A DNA stretch of 64,000 bases from positions 2,309,697 to 2,373,696 of the forward strand of contig JAQJVL010000058.1 of assembly GCA_035578905.1 (NCBI GenBank). The letters run 5' to 3'. Positions 11,721 to 24,189 of this stretch are shown in pieces (the first letter of the stretch is position 1; each line of letters starts with the position of its first letter). Position numbers and translations under genes: made by a program. The notes under the pieces are model-generated. The model saw only the letters and a list, made by a program, of their open reading frames with translations, searched no databases and had not been told where the DNA came from. The DNA is from Stictocephala bisonia (Eukaryota > Arthropoda > Insecta > Hemiptera > Membracidae).

Positions 11721-11783
11721 GATAGAGTGATTAAGGCGTCAGGACTTTGAGGTTAGAGATAATGCTGGTTTGAATTATCGGCC
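11721..11783 (+). repeat. tRNA-like segment, probable SINE head
   Basis: The A-box-like TAGAGTGATTAAGG is followed by TCAGGACTTTG and, at normal tRNA spacing, the B-box-like GGTTTGAATTATC (11767-11779). Stems do not close into a full cloverleaf by eye, so it is more likely a tRNA-derived SINE head or tRNA pseudogene than a working tRNA. Confidence 0.45.
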
Positions 11784-13320
11784 TTGACTCTTAGTTGTCA
11801 TCAATAACGTTCACCTTCTACTGTACTTGTTCTTCCTCTTACTCTGTTTGATAAGTTCCCCACTCAGATAAACAGTATGGCAAATGGGCAGAGTAAGGTT
11901 AAGAAGATCAGCCTCTCAAAAAAAAAAATTAATTTAATCTAGAACAAATATGATTAAAGAATGTTGTCCATTTTTTTACTTTGTCACATTTTAGGAAAAT
12001 GATTTTAGGAATTATTTTAGGAAATTTAATGAAAATTAAATAACATTAATTAACTATTATGAAATTCATCAATTAGTCGAGTTAGAGTTGTTTTTCTAAC
12101 AGCAGTCTGTTAAATTCATTCATCGGCTGTTAAATATTCATCGACTGTTATCTCGCAACACGTGTCATCCTTTCACAGGACATTGTTGTTCTATCCGGAC
12201 TGGAATAGAGGTTTAAAAATATATGTTTATTAAATCAGTAAGTTTATTCGATTAATTTAAACATTAAAAATGTGTCAGATCGTTTTTCTTATAACAATAT
12301 TATATTTACAAACAATAATATGTTTATATTGTATGTATATATTTTTTAATTCTAAAACACTACATACTATTGTATCCTCAATTTAATTTCCAGTACATTT
12401 TTTTTAATACTGAACAAAGTGCAAATCATATACATAAGTGGCAGAAACACTAACAGCTTAGTTCATCCTGAGAAGGAAACCTTTTGCTTGTTTCATTTGG
12501 CGTCCTTCAACGTCAGCAGGAGTCTTATTAAGTAAACATATTCACTTCTCGTGTTTGTTTACTTTGGCCTACATTCTTGGTACGAAAGAGAAGAAGAAAT
12601 TGGAGGGGGAGAGAGAGAGAGACGAAAATATGGTGCAAGAGAGCAGAAAGAGGGAGAGATATAGTGAACGTGAGAGGGAAGAAGGGAAGTGTGAGGGAGA
12701 GTGACTACAGCATTTCAGATTATGTAGGTTATTCTAATCAGAAGAAGTCAGACATAATCGAAGCATGATCTGTGGGTCCCTCCGGTGTCCTAAGCAATCA
12801 ACTGGATGTCTTTACCCAGAATATGTCGATCTGTGTTGTAAGTTCAAAAGAGATTAATTAACCAAACTACAAGGAACATCGCCATTTATTCTTTACAAAT
12901 AAAAATTCTTGTACTCTTTCTAAAATACTCAAAGAACTGCGCAAGTATTACATTTTCAAATGTTATCGCCATTAAACTCATCTTTAGTTTATGCTTTACA
13001 AAATCTCACCTTGAAACACGATTTTGACTGTTAATTTATCTTTTACTGTTTATATTGCTAAATTGTTCACATATTCAGCCTGCAAACTTAAGAAAATTAA
13101 AAGAAAAGAAAAAAAGCAGGCATCCAACTGAAATTATAAATTGGTTATATATTTAAACAATGTCATCATTTACGCTATGTTCACGCAGAAATCAGTGTAA
13201 ACCAATTTCGTATATTCACTACTAGAAAGAAACCGCTTATAAAATGGGTCGTTATCGATGTAAAAAGAATGTTTGAATTGTATAGGTTATGGATTTGTTT
13301 TGGTCGTCAAGACTTTCCAG
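11784..13320. other. AT-rich stretch with a purine-rich tract
   Basis: The tract at 12583-12705 is nearly all purine on the plus strand (GAGAGAGAGAGA, GGGAAGAAGGGAAG). A 63-codon frame over it is compositional. A small direct duplication of a CATCGRCTGTTA type is at about 12121-12151. Nothing else is recognised. Confidence 0.4.
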
Positions 13321-13324
13321 CCCA

Positions 13325-13430
13325 TCGTCTGTTTACTGAGGTGGACTACAAAGGTATCAGGAGTATCTCCGTCTCCATGACAACGGTGTGTTTGAGCCCA
13401 ACAAATTGCTAAGTTACTTCCTCTTGGCTT
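13325..13430. repeat. dispersed repeat D3, copy a
   Basis: It shares GTCTCCATGACAAC, TGTTTGAGCCCAACAAATTG and AAGTTACTTCC with 34825-34940. GTCTCCATGACAAC resembles an X-box. The family is unknown. Confidence 0.5.
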
Positions 13431-13781
13431 ACTGACACATTAAAAGGACATTTATAGAGATTGTTACATTTTCTGTTGACATTTTCAAATTTACTTAGAG
13501 AATAGAGAAATTTTTATTCATTATCATTAAGAACAGAATATTAGTCACAAGATAACTCAATTACATTGTTTTTATTATATTCAAATGAGGGTGGATAGAG
13601 ACAAAAATGTGTTGCAAGGGGGAGAGTTTGAGGAATACAATGAGGGACTGGGTGTTTTTGTTTTTAGTTCATTTAAAGTTAGTTTTCATAAGTTACATTT
13701 ATTTATAGATAAACATTAGTATTAATACATTTCAACATAATGGGACTCACAATGTTTGTCTAATTTTTGCGTGTTTCTAAC

Positions 13782-13826
13782 GTGGTGGCTCAGTGGCTCC
13801 GGACTGCCGAGAGTTTGAATCCCCCC
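13782..13826 (+). repeat. tRNA-like SINE head with shortened middle
   Basis: GTGGTGGCTCAGTGGCTCCG holds a canonical A box (TGGCTCAGTGG, 13786-13796). GAGTTTGAATCCC holds a B box at about 13813-13822. The gap between the boxes is far shorter than in a tRNA, so the anticodon arm appears deleted. It reads as a decayed tRNA-derived SINE head, not a tRNA gene. Confidence 0.55.
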
Positions 13827-14389
13827 TCAATTGAGCTAACAATCAGTATTTCACTCGTCACAAAACCCTTTATCAATTGGTAGCACTAGCTCAACCATTA
13901 GGTTCCTCTGTATGTGAACTTATTTGTTAACTTACAGATACTCCTAAAACATGTAAAAAAACATGTTAAGGGTTAATTTAAGCTTTCTTGGTCCAGTTAC
14001 AACTTTCAAAAGCTACCCTTAAGTATTTATAATAAATATCTGGAACATCACATAAAACAGCAAACATATCAGAACTGTAAATATTCTCACAAAAAAATTA
14101 TTACACCAATCATACTATAAAACAATTAAGATATAAAGAAAATATACACACATGCAAGGTTAGCTGAAGTAGAAAGATATGGATTTTAAAATACTGTATA
14201 GGAGGTCACAGCCTCAAATCCAAGTATGTTCAACAGGCTTTGCCCTAGTCAATCAACAATATTTGATGAAAACCCCACCGAACATTTTATAAAAGGAAAA
14301 TTTATGGTGAAATGTTTAATGTGAGATGATTTTAATGAAATTGGTAAATGTAGTTTATATTTATATAGACTACTGTTTGATGAATAACA
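13827..14389. other. AT-rich stretch, nothing recognised
   Basis: No structured feature was found. Confidence 0.3.
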
Positions 14390-14835
14390 AATCCAAACTA
14401 ACTTTGTCTAATTATTTGACTATTCATTAGTTTGGCTGTCACGTGGGTTGTAGTCACCCTTACTGAGCTCAACAAAGGTACTCTAACTTGCTGGTTCGTG
14501 TTCTAACCCCCTAACTCAACATTGTCTCTATCAGCAATGGACTGGCTGTTATGTGATCAACAACAAAGCCACACTAACTGTGTCTAATTAGTTGACCATT
14601 CACTAGTTTGGCTCTGTCACGTGGGTTGTAGTCACCCTTACTGAGCTCAACAAAGGTACTCTAACTTTCTGGTTCGTGTTCTAACCCCCTAACACAACAT
14701 TGTCTCTATCAGCAATGGACTGGCTGTTATGTGATCAACAACAAAGCCACACTAACTGTGTCTAATTAGTTGGCCATTCACCAGAGAGTCTCTGTCATGT
14801 GGGTTGTAGCCACCCTTACTGAGCGCAATAATGTT
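14390..14835. repeat. tandem repeat, ~178 bp period, about 2.4 copies (D5)
   Basis: GTCACGTGGGTTGTAGTCAC occurs at 14438 and 14616 and, diverged, at 14794, a constant 178-base spacing. Copies share TGAGCTCAACAAAGGTACTC and GTTCTAACCCCCTAAC. A related fragment (GACTCTGCCTAATTAG, then TTGTCATGTGGATTG) is at 36365-36430, so the unit is also dispersed. Confidence 0.85.
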
Positions 14836-15164
14836 ATTATGGTTGTTTGAGGATAAATTTAAACATTTATACCAGGTATAGTGAATTTTTGTTATCTTCT
14901 GTAATCGTATAATTATTCTTATATTTATATAGTTAAACGTCTAAAGATCATTATATAAATATGTAGCAACAGTACAAACTATACCATAAATATGCTCTAT
15001 GAATTACACCAAATATGGTTTTTAACGCCTATCAATTAATTATTATAGTAAACATTAATATATAAATAATATTTATTTATTTGAATGGTAAATAAATACT
15101 TATTTAAAATATTTTTAAATAAAATTATTGTGATAATGTTATAATAAAAAACAATAACTGAGCA
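14836..15164. other. very AT-rich stretch
   Basis: Only AT-rich low-complexity sequence is seen between the D5 array and the PLE 3' end. Confidence 0.35.
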
Positions 15165-15663
15165 CCCTTAATAGTTTTTTATTAAATTACCACGACCGGT
15201 TTCGGCATTTATGTCATCTTCATAGGTGAATATGTGTTTACAAAACAAATAAAAGTAAATAATTATCATAAAGGAAACATATGTTAAATTAGTAAATATT
15301 TTTGTTTTGGTGGTTAGTTGTCATTGTGTGTGTTGTTTCTTATTTGTATAATTGTTTCGAATATTGGGTTTCTTTTTGTGTTAACATGGTGTTGATTAAA
15401 TTATTGGGATTTTCTTTGTTGTGTTTATAAATTTCAAGTTCTTCTTGAGAATCTAGTGTTTTGCTTTTTGAACCGAATTTTAGAATTTTCATTTTGGTTT
15501 TCATATTTGTGTAGTTGTGATTATTGTTTAGTAAGTGTTCTGCAAACGAAGATTTCATTGAAGTTCTGTTGTTTGATTTTAGAGCTTGTATGTGTTCATT
15601 AAATCTTCGATTAAATGATCGTCCTGTTTGTCCAATATAATAGTTTGGGCAGTCTGAACATTA
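15165..15663 (-). mobile_element. Penelope-like element, 3' part (PLE-1)
   Basis: Read on the minus strand, a GIY-YIG-type endonuclease frame (see 15340-15660) is followed about 130 bases later by a terminal block whose plus-strand form is CACGACCGGTTTCGGC then ATGTCATCTTCATAGG (15191-15226). That CCGGTTTCGGC...CATCTTCA form is characteristic of PLE ends. The reverse transcriptase part is missing, so this is a 5'-truncated insertion or internal remnant. Confidence 0.75.
15340..15660 (-). pseudogene. PLE GIY-YIG endonuclease domain, 106 codons, truncated
   Basis: The product would be the C-terminal endonuclease of a Penelope-like retroelement, which nicks DNA during target-primed insertion. 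The frame opens with C-SDC-PNYYIGQTGRSF, then FNRRFNEHIQAL, the CxxC-like start and YIGQTGR core of the PLE GIY-YIG domain. SSFAEHLLNNNHNY follows, a block typical of the domain's middle. The conserved Glu of EELEIYKHNKEN lies toward the end and the frame closes normally at 15340-15342. In frame just before CSDC is TAA (15661-15663), and no reverse transcriptase precedes it. This short domain is intact, which suggests a fairly young copy, but without the RT it cannot be autonomous. Confidence 0.8.
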
Positions 15664-16750
15664 TTGTGATATAAATTAATATAATTTTGAAAGGCATATA
15701 TTTTTCAATATATTATTATGAAAAGTACTTTTAGAAATAATAAAACATAAACAACTAACTAAGACCCTAACAAATATTAGTTAAAACTGTTTAATATAGT
15801 TAAACAATAGTTAATAAAGAACTATTGATCAATTGTTACGAATTATCATTTGCTATAAAAATTAAAAAAAAGTAAAATAAATTATCAAAAACAAACTAAT
15901 CTATCATAGTGGATTGGAGTGTTCATTAACGAAATCAAATGTACACACTGCTCTATATTAATTCCCCTCTATTTCATAAAAAATACCATATATTTAATTT
16001 TTAATTAATTAAAGGCAATTTATTTTTAATTTTCATATACAAAACAATAATATTTTGTCGCACATTGGAAAGAAAACAATGAAATAAAAAATTGTATGAT
16101 AGTAATTACCATGTATAAACAGTTTACTTGTAACTGTAGACGATTTTTGTTAGTTCTTTTGAACATGACAATTTTATTTATTCTTATTGTTTGGTTCTAT
16201 TCAGTATCTAAATTTATATAACCATCCAAAATGTCAACATTTGAAATAAAATTTATTCTATTATTATTTTCGTTATTTAGTTTTTAGAGAAATGCGTACA
16301 ATATGTGTTACGTCATTTAATTACAAAATATTATGTTTAGTGTTTTTTTCATCACCGTTAAAACACGTACTTTTAAATAAACATATTCTAACCACCACAA
16401 TAAGATTCAACTTGTAATAAACTATTTTAAAAGAAAATCTCTCAAAGAATATTGTACCTCTAGGCATATGTTAACTGTACAAAATGAACCTTCAGTATTT
16501 TAGAGGCTTGTCTGCAACGCTTCCCATATTTAGAATCTTAAATATTTACCCGGTAAAAAACGACGCTCGTCTCTAAATATTACGTACGTTGTTTGTACAG
16601 CCGACACGTCAGGTGAAACAGAGGAGTTTTAACAAAACCAAGCATGATTAAATTATTTTACAAACCGTAAAATGAAATTGAAAACAATATAAAAATAATT
16701 CGGGTTTTATGATCAATATACAATACGGTCAATGGTTGCAATCGTTTTGG
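15664..16750. other. extremely AT-rich stretch
   Basis: TTAATTAATTAAAGG-type low complexity dominates. Nothing is recognised. Confidence 0.35.
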
Positions 16751-17024
16751 AGACTACTAGGGAAATCTTGGGTGTCCGTGTTGGGTGGTAGCCAGGGACT
16801 CGATAGTGTGTAGGGAAGGGAACTGTCAATCTTGTCAATTGATTAGCTGAAAATCAGACCAATACTATGTGGTTAGGACTCCTCGTAAAACTGTAGGTCA
16901 CTTAGTTGGGCTATTAATAAATGGCACTTTCTTAACAGTCGAACTCAGGGACTCATCCACATTCATAATTGATATTTGCCATAAAATACACAAAGTTTAG
17001 TCGGTGTCTCACAAATGAGACTAA
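16751..17024 (+). mobile_element. S1 SINE copy, head missing, alternative tail
   Basis: It shows GGGTGTCCGTGTTGGGTGGT, GCTGAAAATCAGACCAATAC, ATGTGGTTAGGACTCC (decayed hairpin) and CAGTCGAACTCAG. The tail is CCATAAAATACACAAAG...GTCGGTGTCTCA, shared with copies at 39072 and 50162 and different from the CATATCTTGACGATCGG tail. Confidence 0.7.
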
Positions 17025-17495
17025 ACCAAGATTAATTCAAATTTTACAATTATGGCTCTAAATGTACGTTAATAGTAAAAATAAAATAAAAAAGGTAATG
17101 TTAGTACAGTTACTATCAGTGTCATATCATGCGGGAACTGCTTGAGATCTAACTAGTGACATTCGCTGTGAAAGGTGGTCCTAGAATGAAACAACATATG
17201 TACTGAAAACATTAGAACGCCTAAGATTATACATTTAAAAATAGTACCTGCCTAAAAATTTCGAAGTTAAATATGTAAGAAACAAAAAAAAACATTAATC
17301 CAACAAAAGTTCAATAATACAAAATGTATGGACAATTTTAGAAAAAAATCAAAATGTACCTATCCAGCCCATTACAGTTGTGATAGCGATATTTTCTGCA
17401 ACAAAATTGTAGCTTCCTCTATTATTTATCACTAAATATTAAAAAATGGTACAATATTCGTAAAATAGTCGATACATATTGGGTCTTATATTTGA

Positions 17496-17965
17496 CTAGC
17501 CGACAGCCTTCCTGGCGTGTTTCTTTACGCTTACTTACCCTCCCCTCCATGGTTCTCTAAACCTAACAATCAATATAAAAGTTCAGCCTTCAGCCGTTCT
17601 ACTAAATAAAAAAGTCTATAAAACCCTATAAGTCTATTTTAGAGGGATGCAAAGTCGTGCAATCGTGTCAGAGATAGGAGAAATTGCCTTAAACATAACA
17701 CTAAGAAAATCAAATTAGCCAAGATTGTGTGTCATTTTTATGTTGTATGAATCAGCTGTTGAAATAAACTATTAGATAATTTTGATGCCAATTTCGCTCT
17801 TATTGAAAAAGGAAAGTGGGAGGGTTGTTTCTACCCCTTATGAATGGAATACTTTCTTAGTGGGTCTCTACGATACAAAAGATAACGAATTCCATTAAAA
17901 TCTATTCAGTGGTTTTGGAGATATCGTGACGAGTGAGTACGTCGTTTTTTGATTATATATTTTTA
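17496..17965 (-). mobile_element. Helitron-like element H2, copy 3
   Basis: CTAG at 17496-17499 preceded by A gives the 3' terminus on the minus strand. The copy then shows CGACAGCCTTCC, CTCCCCTCCATGGTTCTC, ATCAATATAAAAGTTCAGCC, TTATTGAAAAAGGAAAGTGG, GGTCTCTACGATACAAAAGA, GAGATATCGTGACGAGTGAG and GTCGTTTTTTGATTATATAT. It is the least decayed copy of the 5' part and best defines the family. It has no coding sequence. Confidence 0.6.
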
Positions 17966-18799
17966 AACTGGAAAATTACTGTTATTTTCTTAATTTTTTG
18001 TTTTATTTTTAGATCTTTAACATCAAACTGTTTAGACAGCCACATTCTGAAAGGACACTAAGGATTCAAACTAAATTAAGAACAATACATCTTCCTATTT
18101 GATACAGAATTTTAGAATTATGTCTCAAATATTTTTAATGTATTTATATTTTTGTTACAGTAAAATAAAATATTGAATTAAAATTTATCGAGGTAGGACC
18201 CATGTTATTTTGCATAATTTGCCTCTTTTTATCTGAAAAACAATTCGATAAAGTATGGAACAGTCGTAACTCGTCACACTGTACAAATATTGTATACAAA
18301 AACTAAATCAAAATATTAAAAACTGACCTTGTCGAGATTTTACTGAAACTTTGTAATTGTAAAAGAGACAAGCGATGATTTTTTATTTTTTTTATACATT
18401 TTTCCCAAAAACCATCTAGCTAGTCCATAGATGGTGTTATTCTATAACGTGTTGATACATCATACCAACTTATATTACTCTAAAACATAATATATTTCCA
18501 TATTTATATTATTTATGTTAACAACGATTGTTCTCTTCCTGATTATTGCCATTAATTTAACTTATTGTCCTGATTCTATTGTATTCATTTTGATTTTTTT
18601 ACAAATTCAAAATTTCACTGAAATTTTATTTTGATTATGCCATTGCAAATTAATTATGTTTAAAGATCTTTTGTTTGGCGTGATTCATTTTACAATGTTG
18701 AACTCCTTTTCGTTAGCAAACTTTTTTTATATAAATAACTTGAAATGTATTAGTACAAACGAACTGAGATTAGTATTTCTTGTACTTCTTGTACCCTGA
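17966..18799. other. AT-rich stretch, nothing recognised
   Basis: No repeat copies or coherent frames were found. Confidence 0.3.
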
Positions 18800-18960
18800 G
18801 CTCAGGTGATACTAAGCAAGTGGTTGTCAACAACATTCAACTGTATCAAATCCCTCGCCATCAATAAACCAGTCTAACTCTTTACTAATCTGACAACTTA
18901 ATTATAACTTAATCTGGCTATTTATTGATGATAAACAGTTAAGTTACTGAATGTGAAAAT
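18800..18960. repeat. dispersed repeat D2, copy a
   Basis: It shares GGTTGTCAACAACATTCAA, ATCAAATCCCTCGCCATCAA, AACTCTTTACT and AATCTGAC with 39535-39680 in the same order and orientation. Family unknown and no coding. Confidence 0.5.
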
Positions 18961-19929
18961 TTAATCACGTACAATCTTACTTTAAGATTATTCTTTAAAA
19001 AAATATTATTTGTCATGTATAAAGTATAATACATTCGTCAATTAGTTCATATCCCTTTTCTAAATTAGTGCTCTACAAATATAACTAGTTAATTGTATTC
19101 GACCAACAAGTGTAGTATTAGAGATGTCTCCTAATCAGTAATAAATGAGTTGGGAGAAATAACTCAAAAAGTACTTTTATGAAGATATGACTAACTAAAG
19201 TGGCTAATTTGGCCTTTCTACATGACTCATGGTACATGACTAGCCGGCCTTTCTAAGTACATGACTCATTAAGAAACCGTGCGATATATTTTATTAACAT
19301 TTCGAGAATATAATTGAAAATATGTAATAACCAACCTAAAGTAAAGTAAAGTTCATTGAAACTTTTATGCCATTATATCTGAAGATGGCATAATTATTTT
19401 GAAACGATCGTCTAATTATTTTGAACCCATAACAACAAATTTAAACCGTTGACAGAGATAATTTATTTTATATAAAGTAAAGTGCTCAACTGGGAGACCA
19501 AATGAAATCCTTAAGGCAAAAATAATTTGTTTATTTATTTATTAAATAATTGCATCCCTTTACAAGTGATAAAGTGTAATATAACATTATAACTATAAAA
19601 ATAAGTTAATACATTTTATTTTGAATGGTTTCATTAAAAGTGTTTGAGACTTGTTTGAATAATATAATACTTGTATTTGATGAAGAAGTATAAACATAAC
19701 TCAATTTATATAAAACAATTAATAAAGACAGATCAGTTAATAATACCCTTATAACTAGATCACAAACTACAATAGCTAATTGATATGTATAAATAACAAA
19801 GGAATAATATTTGTGTCTATTAATATTAATTAATAGATTGGTATAGATATGTTTAACAAATCCATTTATTTGATTTAAATTTTTATTGACACTTAATGTT
19901 ACCATGTAAAAACGTAAACACACAGAGAA
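18961..19929. other. AT-rich stretch, nothing recognised
   Basis: A minus-strand frame of 109 codons (19606-19935) is low-complexity and hydrophobic with no recognised motif. I do not call it a gene. Confidence 0.3.
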
Positions 19930-20235
19930 AAACATATGTTCTACAGTAAAAGGTATAATTATGTATTTGAAAGTGTTGGGCTTAGTGAAAGGGATGTAGA
20001 GAGGCTCTGTAGATTCATATTAGGCCCAATCAAGGGTGGCGTCCTGTTTCCTGGATAGGGAAGAAAATAGTGGTGTCGGGAGATATGCTGCCTCAAAGGT
20101 CGTACGAGGTAGGTTATTGGCTTATATGTATAAGCACGGTAAATGCTTCCTGTAGTTCCTTTGTAAGTTAAAAATCAAATATAAAGAAACAGAAAGCATT
20201 AGTTTTCGCAAACTTTGTTTTGAAATTACTATACA
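19930..20235 (+). repeat. dispersed repeat D1, copy a, with shared coding-like frame
   Basis: It pairs with 41770-42065. Shared blocks include TTCTACAGTAAAAGGTATA, AGTGAAAGGGATGTAGAGAG, TTAGGCCCAATCAAGGGTGG, GGTGTCGGGAGATATGCT and GCACGGTAAATGCTTCCTGT. One frame reads FYSKRYNYVFESVGLSERDV then ERLCRF and ILGPIKGGVLFPG and stops at TAG. The other copy reads the same frame to the same stop, with a 12-base in-frame length difference. TTCTACAG at the start looks like a splice acceptor. Differences are mostly replacement changes, as in decaying copies. Confidence 0.55.
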
Positions 20236-21699
20236 TCACTTTTTTACTATACAATGTACATATAATATCTTTATAAGACATATTAATAGCAATAATCTAT
20301 CAAGTAATTCAGAAAGAGATTAATTTTAATATATTTCAAAATATAACTCCAAAAACTTAATGATAAGCTTTAATTTTCGAGTTTAACACATCCAACCCCT
20401 TGCTGAAATGTTAAGTACATCGTATCCCAAAAATATCAAAGCCAAATAACTACTATTGGATTTTTCTCTATGAATTAACTTTACTCGAAAATAATACTTT
20501 CACTTGTTTGTTAATTAATATATATTTTTTTTTAAGTAACAATCGATACTTACAACAAATAAACATGAATCGACTGACGCATCGAAACACGAGGAATTGT
20601 GAATATTAAAAGTTTACTGTACAAGATTGTAGATAATACGCATAAATCAAAAATATAATTAAAAACTCGAAATAAATAAAAGGGTTTAGACCTAAACATG
20701 ACGCTGAAACAGTTGAATGACGTTTTTAACCTGACCAAAACGCGAAGAAACTCCTCAATGGATAGGAGCTAGTCAATTGGTAATCTTAAAGTTATCGCTC
20801 TCATAATCAATTCTAGATTACTTATGGAATTGGCGCAGGACTATCGTGGGTATTCGAGCTATACACTTCTATTGAGTGTACTGAAACTGCATAGTAAAAA
20901 CTATAGTCTGGTGCCTTCAACAAGAGTGCGGCAATTCCCGCAATACACTCACGTATCTAAATCACATCTAATGCCGTTGTATATATATTACAGGCTTGGT
21001 TGGCTATTGATTATATAAGGGAAATCAATGGCTTGGCTTTTGTTACAGAGTTAGGCCACAAAGTCGATTGGAAAAACGGATGTTTAATTTGCTACTTGCT
21101 TACGTTAAGGTGTTATATCGAGACTTATTTTATACAAGCATGGTTGAGAGCATTTATGTAGGCTGATTATATGGACAGTAAAAGAAGATGAAATTAGATA
21201 AGCACCTATTAATCGGAAAATAGTGTATGCACATAGTTGAATAATTTTATTTAGTGCATATATACTCTCCTCAACAGATCCTTAACAGTCCTTAATGAGT
21301 CGATATTAAAGAACAAGTACAATAAAGAATTGATAAATGCTGCTTAAAAGATCATTATTGATTCAAAGTTTAAAATTATAGTTTTAATTCAACCTGGTAC
21401 AGTTAAAATTTCTTGCTGAAATAAATCTAAATAAATAGTACCTAACTATCCAATACAACAGTATATATTTTAGTTATTATAAAAGGAATTTTCTAAGTGG
21501 ATTCGGTTCTTTTAAACAGTACAATGCTGAAAAAATTAATAAAGATATTGGATGTTTATGGTTAGATAAATAATTATTTAAAATTAAATATAGTTCCGTA
21601 ACAGCTAGTTAAAATAACATATAAAGTATTTGTTAGTAAAATAATTATAATGCCCACAATAGTGTAAACAAAGACTGGAAGCATCTACTGGAGAATAAA
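20236..21699. other. AT-rich stretch, nothing recognised
   Basis: A more balanced block at 20820-20960 has short frames only. A 64-codon plus-strand frame shows no recognised motif. Confidence 0.3.
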
Positions 21700-21800
21700 T
21701 GAACCGAGTGTCTGGCAGCCATTCTGTTATCTCCACTATGACAAGTACATTCTTCCTAATACCGTGTCATTTGTAATGGAGACGAGCGGAGAGATAATAT
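21700..21800. repeat. dispersed repeat D4, copy a
   Basis: It shares CTATGACAAGTA, CCTAATACCGTGTCATTTGT and a following GGAGA-type stretch with 48050-48150. Family unknown. Confidence 0.45.
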
Positions 21801-22209
21801 TTAGATCAGCTTCATTTACTAAATCACGCAACAGCTGTGTCTAATGCATCGACATTTGTTACCAACTGTGTTTTTTGGAAGGTTGTGGTTAGTTTTGGTT
21901 AATCGTAGTGCGATGAATTTAACGTCACTAAATGAAATTTTGTTCACTTCTTAAAAAATAACCATGGCATGGTTTGTAAAAGACATAAATATGCTTGGAA
22001 ATAAGAACGAGTTTTTGTCACTTTTTAAAACGTTTTATTTTTAATTTGATCCACATCCTTTTTAATAATTTGACACACCATAATTTTAATAATGTTATCA
22101 AAATGTAAAATAATTAATACTATGTTAACAGTAAATAAATGATAACTCGATTTAACTGGCAAGATTATATTCCTATTATTTATGTTATTATTATGTTGTG
22201 CAGGGAACA

Positions 22210-22441
22210 TGACCGAGTGTCAGGCTTATCAATTATCTGAAAATAAAACCAATAGTACGTGGTTCGGATTCCACGTACAGCTGGAGGTCCCTTAGTTGCT
22301 ATAGACTTTGGACTATTAATAAATAGTTCTTTCTAAGCAACAGTCGACCTCAGTTAGTAACAATGACTTGTTTCGTTCATCAACAGTCATCACACTTATT
22401 CGCTTCTCATATCTTGACGATCGACTTCTTAATGATGAATA
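22210..22441 (+). mobile_element. S1 SINE copy, 5' truncated
   Basis: It starts at CCGAGTGTCAGGCTTATCAA and carries the intact hairpin ACGTGGTTCGGATTCCACGT, GGTCCCTTAGTTGC, GTCGACCTCAGTTAGTAACA and the tail CATATCTTGACGATCGACTT then TTAATGATGAAT. Confidence 0.8.
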
Positions 22442-22523
22442 TAAAACAAGATCTGTATTGATTTCTGTATTTATTTATGTACTGCATTGCTTATTAATAT
22501 TGCAAATATAAATTAAGGCTTAT

Positions 22524-22905
22524 GATTAGAAAAAATGCGAATAATTGATTTATTCAGAACAGATTATCTTAATCGTTTTGTCAACAAGTTACCGGATTCA
22601 ATTAAGAATGCCCCAACGCTCAAGGCGTTAAAAACTCGTCTCAAACGCTGTTTAGCGTCTCATTCATTTTATAGTGTGGACGAGTTTATGGCATACAACT
22701 GTGAGACCCCATAATCAGAAGACTGACAACCGGTGTCGGAAGTGGGGATTTGGTATGAGTGAATATGAGTGCAACCGTAAATGATGTATGTTTTGACAGA
22801 GGCTTTTATGTGGGATGTATGTTTTAGATGTTTATATAGGGATGACGTTTGCTATACATTTTTGTAATGTCATTGCAAATAAATATTTTATTTTATTTTA
22901 TTTGA
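22524..22905 (+). mobile_element. non-LTR retrotransposon 3' end with TTTTA tail
   Basis: A short C-terminal coding stretch is followed by a 190-base 3' UTR with AATAAATATTTTA and then repeated TTTTA units ending at about 22905. This is the normal outcome of a heavily 5'-truncated LINE insertion. The LINE clade cannot be fixed from this short end; CR1- or jockey-like is my best guess. Confidence 0.65.
22535..22714 (+). pseudogene. LINE reverse transcriptase C-terminus, 59 codons
   Basis: The frame reads DYLNRFVNKLPDSIKNAPTL, then KALKTRLKRCLASHSFYSVD and EFMAYNCETP before TAA. The order FNxLPxxIKNxxxLxxFKxxLKxxLxxxxFYSVxEF is the usual extreme C-terminus of pol proteins in several non-LTR retrotransposon clades, just after the reverse transcriptase. 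The catalytic part is absent. The stretch is undamaged, so the insertion is not very old. It is not a cellular gene. Confidence 0.65.
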
Positions 22906-22924
22906 TATATACACGGCCGTCACA

Positions 22925-23085
22925 GCGATTGAGTATAACACCCCTCCATCTTCGATACTATTGGTCGCTATCGTAACACTCCTCCATCGTCGGTACTATT
23001 GGTCGCTATCGTAACAACCCTCCATCGTCGGTACTATTGGTCGCTATCGTAACACCCCTCCATCGTCGGTACTATTGGTCGATAT
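22925..23085. repeat. minisatellite, 38 bp units, about 4 copies
   Basis: Units of CACCCCTCCATCGTCGGTAC plus TATTGGTCGCTATCGTAA repeat with few differences. They begin 20 bases after the LINE tail, so slippage may have started beside the insertion. Confidence 0.9.
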
Positions 23086-24189
23086 CGAAAGAGTAATACT
23101 TTATTTTGTTTATTCTTGGTGGAATACTTTTAATTTTATATTTAAATGTATGTTTATTAATACTCCAAAAAATATAATGATTAACAGTGCTTCCACTGGT
23201 TAAAGCATCGTAGGTTTTAAATGCAAACAGATAGAAAAATATGATATAATAATATAAATACTAACATGTTAGCTAAAATTCGGTTAAAATAAAAAAATTA
23301 AACTATAAAATGTACTGTATACGCTTTTTTTTAATTCCTCTTTCATTAGTTGTTAATAAATATGTAAGTAAAATTTTAATATGGCTGAAATAATAGCACA
23401 GAAAAGTTAGAAACAGATGTCACTTTCTTTTAGCCACAGTGAACGCCTCAGTAGCAGTTATAAACAAAATGTACTATATCTGCATACATCCATAGTAATA
23501 ATTACTGGTTAACTTTGAGAATTTGTGGGGAATAAGGGAGGGAATGACAAGGTACTGACCCTGCTATCTGCATGGCAAACTGGAGTAATAACTACTCGAC
23601 ACACATTTAGTGCACTATCGGATGCGACCTCTGTTCCTTACTTCTATGTGATAAAATCTATGTAGACACTTTAAATTTGGTCCGTTCTATGTTTATGATG
23701 TTCATTTAATATAATATTTACAGGTCAAAATTTTAATTAGCTTTTTTGACTAAATTTCAAAATACTTACAAATCTACTGATGTTTTCTTAACCTGTTTAA
23801 GTGATATATAATTTATGGCGTATTGTGGGACATTATGAAAGGTGATTTGTTATTTCTATCAACAAATTATATTGCATATAAGAGAGTTTTATTGATAGTA
23901 AAATAAAAAAATGGCCAATAAATTAAGAATTGCCATAGAGAATTCTATTTGATTGATTTACGTTTAACTACCATATAAAGCAGTAACAATGAGAAAACAA
24001 CTACGTGATAAGCAGAACTATATAAATATACTTTGTTTATAAATATGAATATTTTATTACAATCGATTTGAAAAAAAACATTTAAAATTATATTCAATTA
24101 TATGTTTAATATGAAGCTTATTTTGGTTTTTTATATAAGTTTCAATCAAACACAAAATCAATTAACGTAATTAAAACAATACTTATATA
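23086..24189. other. AT-rich stretch, nothing recognised
   Basis: No coherent frame or repeat copy was found. Confidence 0.3.

Noticed and set aside
22925..23085. Regulatory cluster of CATCGTCGGTAC sites
   Set aside because: The four sites are simple 38-bp tandem units.
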